Source: Rhodocollybia butyracea
Taxonomy: Eukaryota; Basidiomycota; Agaricomycetes; Agaricales; Omphalotaceae
Assembly (NCBI GenBank): GCA_015501585.1
Contig: JADNRY010000009.1
Location: 1 to 64,000 of the forward strand
DNA: 64,000 nt
Direction: 5' to 3'
Below the pieces are notes generated by a model, which worked only from the letters and a program-made list of their open reading frames with translations, ran no database searches and was not told the origin of the DNA. Shown here one piece after another: positions 47,058 through 58,612 of this stretch (its first letter is position 1; every line of letters begins with the position of its first letter). Both the position numbers and the translations under genes were made by a program.

Positions 47058-49076
47058 ATGTCGGCTCCAAGCGAAGAAGATTTTTTTGCTATTCCTTATG
47101 TCGTCCAGTCCAGGGACATTATGCCCATTGAGGCAACCTTTGCTCATCCCTATAACCCTCCAGCTGAGCTTGAACAACCTCTAACTCGAGAGAAGAGTGT
47201 CGTTCCGAGCGAGAAGGCAGGTTCGACCGACGCCTCATCTATCTTTGCTCTTGAGGACGCCTATCCCGATGGCGGACTCCGCGCCTGGCTCGTCGTGTTT
47301 GGGTGTTTCCTTTACGCCTGTACTGTTTTTGGTTTTGGCTTAAACTGGGGTGTCTTACAAGACTATTATCATACAACGATGTTTCCCAACACCAGCCTCG
47401 GAGTTCTCTCCATAACTGTCGGTCTTGCTAACTTTGTGAGTGGACAACTTTCGATCAAGGGTCCGGACGAACAAGTGCTCTGAGCTTCAACGCTTACTGA
47501 CTCGTCACTCTACAGACAATGAATGGGAGTTCATACTTGTTCGGAGGATTGGGGGATCGATTGTAAGTATTAATAAAACCTCAAGTGTACGAATACCTCG
47601 CTGATGACTCGATTCTTGATATCATAACCAGCGGCTACAAGGTTTGTCAAATCTCACATATATGAGCGAACTTCATACAGTGACTATCAACTTGGAATGC
47701 TAACGATACCCTTAGAGAATGATTGCCATTAGCTGCGCGCTAGCGTACCTCTGCCTACTTGCATCGGCATTCGCCACCAAAGTGTACCAGCTGTTTTTAT
47801 TTCAGGGCTGTTTATTCGGCATCTCTCAGGGGATTGGGATGCCTTTATATTATTCGTTATGCTCTCAGTGGTTCTTAAAGAAAAGAGGCTTGGCGACGGG
47901 CATTGCGGTCGCTGGGTCAGGTATCGGGGGTGGAATCGAAACGCTGATTATGCGTAAACTGTAGGTACTCTTTTCGAGTTATTTTTAGAGGATATCGATA
48001 CCTCCATCATCTATCATCTGACCGTTCAGTGATAGGATCCTCAAAATAGGCTATAGACACACCATGATCGCATTCAGTACAGCGCACGCACTAATCTGGA
48101 TCTTTGCGTGGTTTTTGATCAAAGAGAGGGCACACCCAGGCTTAAATCCCGCGGCCAAAAAGCGCTGGCTTCCAAGGAAAATCAACGGTACTTTTTTTAG
48201 TGTTGCTTTCAGCATGTTTTTTGGAGTGTTTGGGTTTTTGGTATGTGTCTTCAATGTGTCTGTTCTGCTTGTCCTCATCAGTCCGAAGACACCCTACTAC
48301 TTTAGCACAACATATACGAGGGAAATGGTGCCTACTTTGAATCCCGACTCCCTTCTTGTCACTGTTCCCCTCATAGTCATGAATTTTTCTCGTGAGTATC
48401 TGAATCTCGAATTGATTTAGAGAATAAACACCGACAATATCATTCTTTAGTTGGTATCGGAAGAGTAAGTAGAACATTATCAAGGAGTCTGTGCTCTACC
48501 TCTTTTCACCTCAATCATCTGAGCCCACCATCCTGCATAGATCACCGCTGGGCGCCTAGCAGACACCTTTGGTGCAACTAACATGTTCTTCCTCTCTTTC
48601 TTCGTGGGTGGTATGCTCCAAATGATATTCTGGACCTTGGCTCGGTCTTACGCAGCAATCCTAACGTTTTCGATTTTGAATGGGCTGATTGGGTCTTGGT
48701 TTATGAGTCTGTTGCCTGTGGTGTGCGCCAGGATGTTCGGGGTTGAGGGGCTGTCGACGATTACTGGATTTATGATCTTGGCTAATTCACCGGGTGAGTG
48801 GCCTTTGCTAAACAAGGAGACAGAGCACTAGAAGCTAATTTGTTTTCCATTAGGACAATTTGCAGGCTCATCCATTTCTGGTATCGTGCTGTCGTCTTCT
48901 GGTAATAACTGGGCAGCGGTATCGTTGTATTCTGGATCGATGCAGATAGTGGGTGCAGTTTGTATACTATATGGTAAGCATTGATCTATCTTCTCATCTC
49001 GTTCGTTTTCTCGTTTTTGACTTCGTTTACGAAAGCACGATTTCATAAGGATCGACGCGTGTTTGTAAAGGTTTAA
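47058..49076 (+). CDS. MFS monocarboxylate-type transporter (MCH5/riboflavin-transporter-like)
   Basis: Twelve-helix carrier of about 470 residues, eight or so exons. A 70-residue cytosolic N-terminus ends in the family signature DAYPDGGLRAWLVVFGCFL. Helix 1 contains FGFGLNWGVLQDYY. Later blocks are TMNGSSYLFGGLGDR, FLFQGCLFGISQGIGMPL, GLATGIAVAGSGIGGG, GVGIGRITAGRLAD-like sequence after 48455, MFGVEGLSTITGFMIL and a C-terminal RFHKDRRVFVKV ending at 49076. Fungal members move monocarboxylates or riboflavin; some are orphan. Substrate unknown. Start ATG 47058 lies after an unspliced 5' leader with short upstream frames. Confidence 0.87.
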
Positions 49077-49733
49077 AATTCTTAAGAGTGGGGTGTGTAC
49101 TCTTTGGGGGACTCTTGAGGGCTGAGGGCTGAGGGATCGAGTAACGGTTCTGAAGATTATTTTACCATTCATAGACATATAGACTTCGTTTTCATTTATA
49201 GAAATTCCATTGGTATCCGGGAAAAACCTTCTATCATGGCATAGCTGAGCTAAAACGATTGGTATATTAACCAAGACGGTACTGAGGCCATTCGATGAAT
49301 GAGTGCAGTCCTGATAATGTTGCAACTTGAGTGCACTAACCAGAAAATCGGGACTCGGTCGAGGAGGAAGGCAGACTCTAAAACCTCTTGACACTAACGC
49401 GTCGAGGTATGGTTAGAATCAAGGAGAGGCTAGCGATATCTACGCATAGCATCAGTAAGCTAAGTGCAAACCTATAATACACGGATAGCAAAGTATGAAG
49501 AGCAGGGGTATCTAGTGCAGATAGGTGAAGTAGGTAAACAGCGTGTGTCTGCACGTTCGAACTAACAATAAACCGCGGCCAACAATTAACAAGTTCAAAA
49601 CATCTAATGAAGGTGAGCAAAATGCAAGACAAGACAAAGACAAAGACAGCAATGAGCATCAGCAAGCAAATATAATATATCTATGTCAAGAATCCAAAAT
49701 CCAAACCATGTCCTTACGTCCCTTCCCCTCCCT
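49077..49733. other. convergent spacer
   Basis: About 660 bp holding the 3' flanks of the MFS carrier (+) and the GH16 gene (-). A 188-codon minus-strand frame (48828-49394) overlaps the carrier's last exons in antisense and was judged a shadow. Nothing else seen. Confidence 0.5.
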
Positions 49734-51709
49734 CTAACACATCTTCCACATCTTAACCCAATCAACCCGTAACGACCTATCATCAACACTAGTTGGCCAC
49801 GTCGCAGACCACTCATCCTGAGCCTTCGCAAAGTCAAACATGGCGTCCGTGTCACCGTCCGTCCACATCTTACCCCCAGCACCATCAGGAAACCAGCCGG
49901 ACGTCCCGCCAACCGCAACTTGAATGATCAAGTAGAACTCCTGGTCAAACGGCGCGTTCCATCCTCCTCCGGCTTCGCTCCAGATATTCTCAACGGCGAC
50001 AGTGTCCCCGGTACTCGAATTTATTGCAGTTGCCGGGTAGCGTGCGCGGTTGAAGAAGGATTCTTGGGATTTCTTGATATCGAGGTCAAGCATGGCTTCA
50101 AGCCGGGAGTCGACGTACATGCCTGCAAATAAAAAGCCTAAGCAAGGACACGAAAATCGATGGAAGTATAAACGACATACGCATCCATTTATCAGTCCAC
50201 TCTAGTGTGTATGTATGGAATCCAGTGCTCCATGAAGAACTATCAAGGCGCTTGGTGTCCCACCAGCCGAACAAGGTAGATTGCGATAAGAGAGAAGCCA
50301 TGGGGGCGTAGTTGAGAGAGGAGCGAACATAGTTGACGCCTTGAGCAGGGTAGTTTATACCGTTACCTCGCGCTTCCATTAGCTGGGAGAGGTCACGGTC
50401 AAGATATAAAACGATGAAATAAATCGAAACACATACATCGATTTCTCCGGAGAGTGGCCATGGTCCATAGGCATTGTCGACTGGTAGCATCCATATGCTC
50501 GGCCTGGTAGAATAGATGAGATTGGGCATACAACGCCGTTTGATTCTTACCATAGCCAATCCCCCCTCGGTAATTTAGCGCGTACTTGCACTCGACCGTA
50601 CTTTAATGACTGAGTTCCATTGGTGGTTATTCGCGCACTCTGTACGGGTGGAATCACAGTGTTGGTGCTTGAATCCGAGGTAGCCGAACACGCGGTCTTA
50701 TTCGTCGTCGTGCAGTCCGATCCAAGGTCATAAGTATATCCGTTGAAGATCGCCGAGGTGTTTATCGAGTTGGAGGTGAGGGTAGGAATAATGTATAGCT
50801 GTGAGTTTTGGATCTTCAAGTTGTCGTCGCTGTTCGTCATGATCTCGAATTCGCCGTTTCCGAAACCACCCATTTCGACTGTGCGCTGCCATATCGATGT
50901 ATCGAGAGAATTCGAGGTAAAATCGTCGAAAAAGACAGTGCAAAGCTGTGATTCATCGAGCAGGTCGATGTCCCTTAACCCGAAAAAGAATAGATGGCGG
51001 CGCCAGCAAGGCCAATAAACATACAAAGGACAGTGAGAAAGTAAGAAAGTCGTTCTCGTGGAGCATGCTTCGATAGCCAGGGTTTCTCTTCGTTTCGGAT
51101 TTTTTCCGAAAGTAAAGTTGACGGGAGAGGCTCTTTGGAACGTGGTAGAGGCGCAAAGGCTAATGCGGTAGAACTGGCATTGGGAGAATTCGGGCCGGTC
51201 TGAGGATAGTGAGTGTGGGTGGGTGGTGCCCATAGACTGGATGAGGGTCTAGAAGCAGGACTAAGGAATGGGGCACGAAAAGTCATGCTGTTGTTGCGAG
51301 AGCGAGCAAGGTCATGATTGGACCCTTTGGATGCGAGACTGGCTGCAGCGCTGTTTGCATAGACTGCGTTACCGCCACTGGGGCTCTGGCTGAAACTGGG
51401 TCCGTGGCCATGACCAGATTCTGACATGAACGGTGCATTTGGACGGCCAAGTTCATCGACTGGGTATACTTCTGGCGGCTGAACAGCAGCAGCAGTTGGT
51501 TCTTGATGATAGTCATCGCTGCCTGAAAACCGACGCATGTAGAGTCCACCAGGAGTATTGCTGATACTCTCAATCGAGGAACGACGCGATGTAGAGCCAA
51601 GGTGAAAATTGAACGACGATGGCGGTGGCCGCATGCTGCCAACGCTGCCAGAGCCATAGAGCTCATCGGGAGACCAGTCGTGCACATCGTCGACAACGGG
51701 GGGAGCCAT
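49734..51709 (-). CDS. KRE6/SKN1-like beta-glucan synthesis protein (GH16), with an apparent frameshift
   Basis: Type II membrane protein of the secretory path linked to beta-1,6-glucan assembly. The 220-residue cytosolic tail is Ser/Pro-rich (SFNFHLGSTSRRSSIES). A single helix follows (YFLTVLCMFIGLAGAAIY). The luminal domain starts GLRDIDLLDESQLCTVFFD and has MGGFGNGEFEIMT, KYGRVQVRAKLPRGDWLWP and the catalytic GEIDLMEARG, with nucleophile and acid/base Glu in E-x-D-x2-E. It ends VDWVKMWKMC. Between helix and luminal domain the frame changes near 50981-50992 (tail frame reads SFSG-stop; luminal frame reads FFGLRD). Either one base is missing or an 86-nt intron removes the helix. Elsewhere exons join cleanly. 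Confidence 0.82.
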
Positions 51710-52437
51710 AAGAGTTTATGCTGGTAAAACGCGAGAACTTAAAGTCAAAACGGCTGCATGGCAAAAGACCGCCACCGATCGTCACACAATTTTTTCCAGG
51801 CACTTTTTTTTGCACGGGATGACATCATAAACGAGCGCATTATCGCAACCCTGGTACGGCTCGCTTTGACATTTCCCTTTCAATACGTTTCATCACACCG
51901 ATAAGCAGTAACTTCGTTACGTAGAGTCCGAGGACTGGAAACTACAGATGCTGGGGTATGTGTTACGTAGAAGCAGCCAGCCGTAAAAATTTCATCATAT
52001 CTATGCAGAAAATGGAGGGAAAAAACGAGTCTGTATGTCCGATTGTATGTATCGACGCTCGAAGAGCAAAAGCAGAGCAAAAATCGTGAAAGCTTGAAAG
52101 TATCGTAGGAATGAACGTGAAAAACCGTGTGAGGTTCGTATATTGGGCCCGAAAGGTATCAAAGAGACTTGGTATTAATAAGTGAGGTATGATAGAGTTC
52201 TTTCTCAGGATGATTGGAAATCAGTAGCGTTCGATAGCAAGCAAGGAAGCAAGAGAGAAAGACAGTGTTTTCAATATGAAAACACCATTAACCAGGGATT
52301 CAAGACAATCTAAAAAACAAAACGATAGTAAGCGACCCTTCGATGAGGAAAGCAAAGAAAAAACGCACAGGGAATAAGATATGGCAGGAGGTAACGAGCG
52401 CAAGGGGGAATCTATACATTTATTAGCAAAGGGTGAT
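51710..52437. other. intergenic region
   Basis: About 730 bp between the GH16 start and the GT2 stop, both genes leftward. Contains the GH16 promoter and GT2 3' flank. No TATA box or gene stands out. Confidence 0.5.
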
Positions 52438-55400
52438 TCAAGGTCCAGCAACAACATACATGACTGCCCATGCCGCACCGTCGATTCGCCAACCTAAGGG
52501 GACAAGGGTCGTGCTGAGGATGATCATACCAAAGATGATAATGAGCGATACAATGAGTGGGAACCAGAACCTGCGCTTCAAATTTAGAACCAACTAAACC
52601 AACTGTATGTAAACCAAAACACCCACCTTTTGGCGATTTTCGGAATTTCCTTGAAGAAATTTGACCTATGGACTTCCTTAACCGTAGCACTCCAAGTGAT
52701 ATTGTACGAGAACAGATGCGCCAGGATAGCCTGACTGATAGGGATACCGAGACCGCCAAAGAAGAAGAAGCTGTATATATGGAAAATGTTTGTTAGTAAA
52801 AGAACGAAGCCAACATCATGCAAAGGTGATCAGATCAGATAACAAAAAGCCTTTAGCTTTTCCGGTCTCAAGCCTGGAGACCGGATAACGATGAGACGAA
52901 CGCTTGGGTCTTCAATCGAGAGACTCTGAACGCCTAGACGCCAAAAGATACTCTACGCCACTGATGCGAGCCAAGTGGTGCACCAAAGTGGCGGTCCGGA
53001 TCCGTACTCCAGCTGTTGACTCATCCTCACTCATGATGGCAATGAGGAGGAGGAGAAGTTCGACATGAAAGGAAAGAGACGACGGAAATGAAAGGTTCAA
53101 TGATGGATGAGAGTCACGGTCAAACCGCAAATGCCGACAACTCAGCCCCGATAGAATGATAAACAGATAGGGAACATGGCCAGCAAGATAGGAAGAAAGG
53201 GTGTGCCGCCCCTGCCGTTTCAGCGCGCACCGCTTCGCTTTCGTGAAACAAAAACCACCGCCAACGGCCCTCGAGGCTCGCACAGCCATTATCATCAAGG
53301 TTTAATGAATGACGAAACAATAACAAGGCATGCAAAGAGTCAGATATGAACTCACAAGAATGGTATCCACATCACATTTTCCAGGAATGCCCAGAGCTAA
53401 AAAAGAAACGCGTCAGTTATCCACCGTTACAACTTCAAATATGTATAGAAAGGAGAAAACGTGAGACGAAAAATAAACACGAATCATGGTCCAGAACGTT
53501 ATTTTGAAATAACGAAAGATAAGCTCTGTCTGCAGTGGCCAAGGATGCTCATAGTAAGTAACCACAGCGTGAGATGCTGATGGTTACCTCCTGGTATCTG
53601 TTGAAAGATGACCAACAAAGATAGGAGCGAGCGGGAGGGGGCGATCGGAGTATGTAAACGCAATGCTGGAGTAATGAACATGGACATGGAAGACATGGAA
53701 GAAGTCTGGTCGGGCAGGGGTATCAGTGAGAATGGGAAGTAACTCCCAAGTCGAGAATAACAGTGTAAAGTTCAGTCCGTCTGTTCAAAAAACGTAACGG
53801 TATGTGCGTGGGTTCGGCACGTTTGCTCCCCGACTTCCCCATCCTTTCATCCAGTCAGCTAACCTCCTTGCAACCTCCTCCTTCGATGGCATTCCGCCAG
53901 GCAGAAAGCCAAAGCCAAAACGACATGACACAGTACGGCAGACGAAATCATGCCGTGCTATGAATTTAATTGATGGATGAGGAAATAGAGCTGTAAAATG
54001 GGAGGGGGAGGGAAGCGCTTCCCGGGGTCCTTCCAATACATCCACCTCCTCTGGTACCAAAAATTGATGCACGGGTGCGGATACGATGATAGTAAGTGGC
54101 GTATGTGGCGCAAGGACAAAGACTGTACACGACGCCAAAAACGCGAATCCATCACCGCTAATCACCGACCGTGAACAGGCAGACGTAGAAGTGAGTAGGG
54201 AAGGAATAGTGTTGGTGTCGCTGTCAAGCAGGACCAAAACACGCCTCGAAGACCAAAGTGTTGGTTCTTGAAGTTAGCGGAGCAGGGAGAGCGCTTCTGT
54301 CATCTCCGCGGAGACGATAAGGCCAGAAGTCGAGGACTCTTGTAGTGACCGAGTCGGACGACAACCGGAAGCGAGGAGTATCGGAGGCCCCACCTGAAAG
54401 AACCCAGGGGACAGGAAGAAGGGAGGAGTAGTTGGGGAATTTTCGGCAGTTTGAGAAGATGTGTCCAATCAAGATGTCCGAGATCATGATGACCGATAGA
54501 ACCCAACCAAAGCCACAAACGAAGAACAAAGGAACAGAGAAACCAAATGCATAGAACAAAGAAAAAAGGGATAGAAAAAACCACAATAGAAAGCCGAAAA
54601 TAGAGTCCGGTCCAAAATTGAACCAGATTGCGATGAGAAACCTAAACGAAAAAACTCACCAACTCCCTGTGCCCCAACCTATACTCTAACAACGTATAAC
54701 CGATATTCCCGCTTCCAAAGAACACGACAGTTGTAGCGAGCCAGATCTCGAACGAGTGCATGTAGAAACCGTCGACAGGGAGAGCGAAGCCGAGGACAAT
54801 GTAGTTGATGAGGCCAATAGTGACGGAGGCGGCGATGCCGTAGTAGGAGAACATGTCTGTGGGGGAGGGGATTGGGGAGGGGATTGGGGGAGGGATTGAG
54901 AGAAGGGAGAAGAAAAAAGTCAGAAAAAGTAGAATCACAGTAGTAACCATGAACACCACTCACAAGCAAGCATACTAAGCTTATAATGTATCGGCGCATC
55001 ACTCCATATGAACCTATGGATCTGCCCCGCGATGGGCCCTCGACGCCACCACTGGACGAGAGGATTGAAGAGGAGTCTACGGGGGGAGTTGATTAACAAA
55101 TATAAATAAATCGAAAGTGAAGGAGCACTCACTCATTACACCCATACGCGTACTTTTGCCAACGATTCAATTCATCGTCCACCGTCAAACTGACTCCTTC
55201 CTTGAACCCACCCTTCGAATACGTCGCCCACCGAATATCGTACCCTCTCCCCAAGAGCCTCAACGCCATATCGAAATCCTCACTAACATTCGACTCTGAC
55301 CAGAACTTTTCTCGTGTCACACTCCCTAGTACACCCTCTCTTGGTAATTGCTTATCGTTCTTGTTTGATGCGGTATGAAACGTCTTTCCGCCGCCATTAA

Positions 55401-58219
55401 CAAATGAAACGGGGTCCTCGTCGACAAATGCCGCATCCTGCACTGCCCTCCATCTCAAGAATGCGTTGTGTCCCACGAAAGGCGCGACCTCGCCATTGGC
55501 ACAGGCCATAGATATACACCTGTTGATTCGGCGCGTGAAGTAGGCGATCCCGTTTTCGAAATAATGGTGAGCGACCTGCATCACGTCGGATTCGTGCTGG
55601 ATAATGGCGACGGAGGGGGAGAGCGCCATTTCACGGGCGGCGGAGCGGAGGCAGTCCTGTACAGGGTAAGGGTTAGTGAACATGGAAAAGAATATTAGAG
55701 ATGAGATTCTGACCTCTGGCACAATCGTGTCTGAATCAACTAACAAAATAATTTCCCCGATACGCATAGCTTTCCCATTAGCAGCCCAGGGTTTCCATCC
55801 GTAGTCTGTACCAGAGAGGGTCCGGGATTCTTCGCACATCTGCGACAAACGAATGACCATCAGTCGACGGCACGTGATACATATTGAACACATCTCTCAC
55901 CTCCTCAATAGCCATCCCCAACGCTTCCTCCTCCAAATCCTCCATCTCGTCATCATAGTAACCATCATACGCGCTATCCACAGGTGGCATACCGAGTTCG
56001 TAATAGGCCTCTTCGGCTGCTGGACCTGGGGTACCGGGTGTTGTGTTGGCGAAACCTGAGCCAAGAGGATTTTCTTCCCTGCGATTACCCATGAGAGGAG
56101 ACATTTGTCCGCCGCTGCCGATTCCGAAAGCTGCTGTGGTGGGTGTCGGGGATGCGACGCCGCCGGGAGCGACGGGAGCGACGGGCGATCCGATTTGACC
56201 TGGATAAGACAGTTAATAACCGAAGGCTAGAACGAAAGATAAAGAGAAGAGGAAATGGGACGAAACAAACCTTGCCCAGGATGCGAAGGCGACGCCGAAA
56301 GTCCTCCAACGTTCATATCGTCACCTTCCCGATTAAGGTATTGCATTCCGTACATCTTAAATCCTTTGTTCACACCTGGAGGCGGCGGTGAACCTGAGTT
56401 TGACGAGGCGCTCGAGTTTGGGTCCCGGCGATGAGGAGGATACGAATGAGATGATTTCCTGGCGTGTTGCTGCTGGGAAGCGCCAGCAGGGGCATTTGGG
56501 TTGAGGTTTGAGGGTCCTCTGCCATGGGATGTGATGGTGCCGGTGTTTGAATTAGAGTTGGAGGTATTTTTCCTCGCCTCGACCAACCGCGCCAAATGCC
56601 TCTCCATGCACAAGCTCAGTGCTAATGCATAATTCATATTTGACGCCTTTTTGAATCGGCCTGCACGGTGGAACGTCAGTAACTTGGGTCCACTCTTATC
56701 CGCCTTGGTCGAGCCCAAGCCCTTTTCCACATCCGACGCGTTAAACGCGTCAGGATGGGAGTTGGCCGTGGCGGCAGTTTTCCCACCCTCTGGACACCCC
56801 TCCCTAGGCCTAGCGACCCAGCCAATACCTTCACTGCGATAGTACCTGATCCTCTCATCTCGATCCGCCATTGTCATTGCACTCCCATTTGTCCTCATCC
56901 CATCATCGCAGACGAAGATACTCGACGTCCCACCTTGTCTCGCATAAGTCTGCATTGCGCGTTTGAGCGATGCGATAGATGGAGCAAGTACAGATTCGAG
57001 AGATTCACGATAGACGGGCATTTGAATGGTGATATGAGGTAAGGGTTCTTTCCCAGATATAGATGTAACTTCTGTGGCATTGGGATTGAAGACGGAGAGA
57101 GAGCTAATGGGTTCGGTGGGTTCAATAGCGCTGTAGTACCGAGAATTTTGGTGGTAGTGCGCGATTGGGCCTATTGCCATGGTCACGTTTTGCATAATCT
57201 GGAGTGCGAAAAAGAGGGAGACGCAGTAGAGGAGAGGAAGCGTGATGATGAGGACGAATCGAAGATACCTCTGAGCACCTGCTGGCTCTGAATTCGGAGT
57301 TGAAGGGACTGGTGCAGTGAGAAGGAATTCGAGTAAAAGAGTCTTGATACCATTACCAATAAAAAATAACGCGAGTCCAGCAGCGAGACCATTGTATATC
57401 GGTGCAAAAAGTGCGATTTTGCGAGGTGCATCACTGACCGCCGTAGGAGCCGCAGTGACGCTATACTTTTTTCCGTACCAAGTCCTTTTTGTCACTGTTG
57501 TGGGAACAGATTGTGACTGCTGCTGCTGCTTGACATCACCCGGTACCAGACCCGAATGAGCCTCTGAGCCAGATCCCTCGTGTCCCGAAATACTTCCACC
57601 CATACTCGGACTACCATAGAACGAGTTTGTTCCCCCACTGGCAAGCGTCGACTGTGGTTTCCCAACCCCAGTCCTCCACAATAATTTAATCAACCTCTCC
57701 TCGAAATCCTGGACAGTGGGAATGATCTCTTCGAGAGAGTTACTCCACACGACAAGTACCCTTTCGTCTCTAATAAACGCAGCACATTGTTCTTTATCCG
57801 CATACGGCAACTGCAACATGGTACCCAGTATCTGAATTCGCGTATTGGCGTCGACATATAACGAACTTTCATCTGGAGCAGTTTGCGTTGCTTCGGAAAT
57901 CGCAGCGTGCACAGCTGCTGAACGGACTTTGACTGCGACGACGACGCCGAGTTTAGATACCGCGACTTCAAAAGGTTCCAATGAAGCATTTTCGTAGGGA
58001 AAAACGCGGTATTGAGGGTTTTGAGGACCATTTACTGGATCGTCAAAGCCATCAGAGACGCGGATTGCTACACCTGAAGACAGATTCTCTTCAGCTGGAC
58101 GAAACCAAGCATCGCCTGATCTAGATTGTTAGAACATTGAAGAGAAAGAAGTAGTAGGTGTTACCTTGTGTCTGTTTGAAAATGTGGTGTAGCAGGGCAT
58201 CCCACCTGTCGTAGTCCAT
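52438..58219 (-). CDS. GT2 family processive glycosyltransferase (cellulose/chitin-synthase-like)
   Basis: About 1,200-residue membrane enzyme. The N-terminus (MDYDRWDALLHHIFKQTQ) precedes a regulatory region; two helices follow (IYNGLAAGLALFFIGNGI and RFVLIITLPLLYCVSLFF). Catalytic motifs: HITIQMPVYRESLESVL, FVCDDGM, ILLVDSDTIVPE, VAIIQHESDVMQ, NVSEDFDMALRLLGRG and DDELNRWQKYAYGC, equivalent to the D, DxD, ED and Q/RxxRW set. Later helices include YYGIAASVTIGLINYIVLG and FFFFGGLGIPISQAILAHL, with a last membrane segment FWFPLIVSLIIIFGMII. A 100-residue disordered insert splits the catalytic domain. A 41-nt exon (53396-53356) is flanked by introns of 1263 nt (54659-53397) and 585 nt (53355-52771). 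Product polysaccharide unknown. Confidence 0.86.
53785..54237 (-). other. coding-like ORF inside the long GT2 intron
   Basis: A 150-codon minus-strand frame lies wholly inside the 1263-nt intron, same strand as the host gene. Part reads like ordinary protein (HQFLVPEEVDVLEGPREAL, then GGMPSKEEVARRLADWMKG). No domain, signal peptide or partner exon is recognised. It could be a nested gene, an alternative exon, or chance in a GC-balanced intron. Confidence 0.3.
54861..54894 (+). repeat. G-run tandem repeat (quadruplex-capable) at a GT2 3' splice site
   Basis: Six runs of 3-5 G separated by A or ATT on the plus strand, from a 12-14 bp unit repeated. On the gene's strand it forms the polypyrimidine tract directly before the acceptor at 54857 (exon resumes at 54856, YMFSYY). 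Confidence 0.8.
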
Positions 58220-58612
58220 GGTAGAGTCGAGGAAAAGTTTACACGCGTTGCATCTCATGCATCCCTTCTTCTAAACTTCCTTGCAGCCCTATTGCACGCA
58301 CGGTGCTGTAACACTTCCGTAAAATCTTTTTGTCCAATACAAATTATAAGGTGTTCGGGGTCTCGACGCTTTGGGACTACGCGTTTGTGACGTCACACCA
58401 AGCTTTATGACGAAATTCAATATCGCTTGCAATTGGGTGCCTCGAAACGATTCAGAACGATATGAATGAAATGATTGTATTCTTTATGCTGGTATCTACA
58501 ATAATGATAACGGGGATAATGAACGAAGCCACTGTAGCTTCCCAGGAAAAATAAATGCGTAGTACAACTGAGCAAGAAGCAATGGGAGAAACGGAAAAAC
58601 TTCTGCTCCAGC
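58220..58612. other. intergenic region
   Basis: About 390 bp between the GT2 start and the stop of the coiled-coil gene. It contains tgacgtcaca at 58388-58397, a CRE-like core (tgacgtca), 170-180 bp upstream of the GT2 ATG. No gene seen. Confidence 0.5.
58388..58395. promoter_or_regulatory. CRE/ATF-like palindrome upstream of GT2
   Basis: tgacgtca, the consensus palindrome bound by bZIP factors of the CREB/ATF class, 169-176 bp upstream of ATG 58219. Motif match only; binding is inferred. Confidence 0.4.

Noticed and set aside
48828..49394. 188-codon minus-strand ORF at the end of the MFS carrier
   Set aside because: Antisense to the carrier's last exons and its 3' flank; no domain and no start context.
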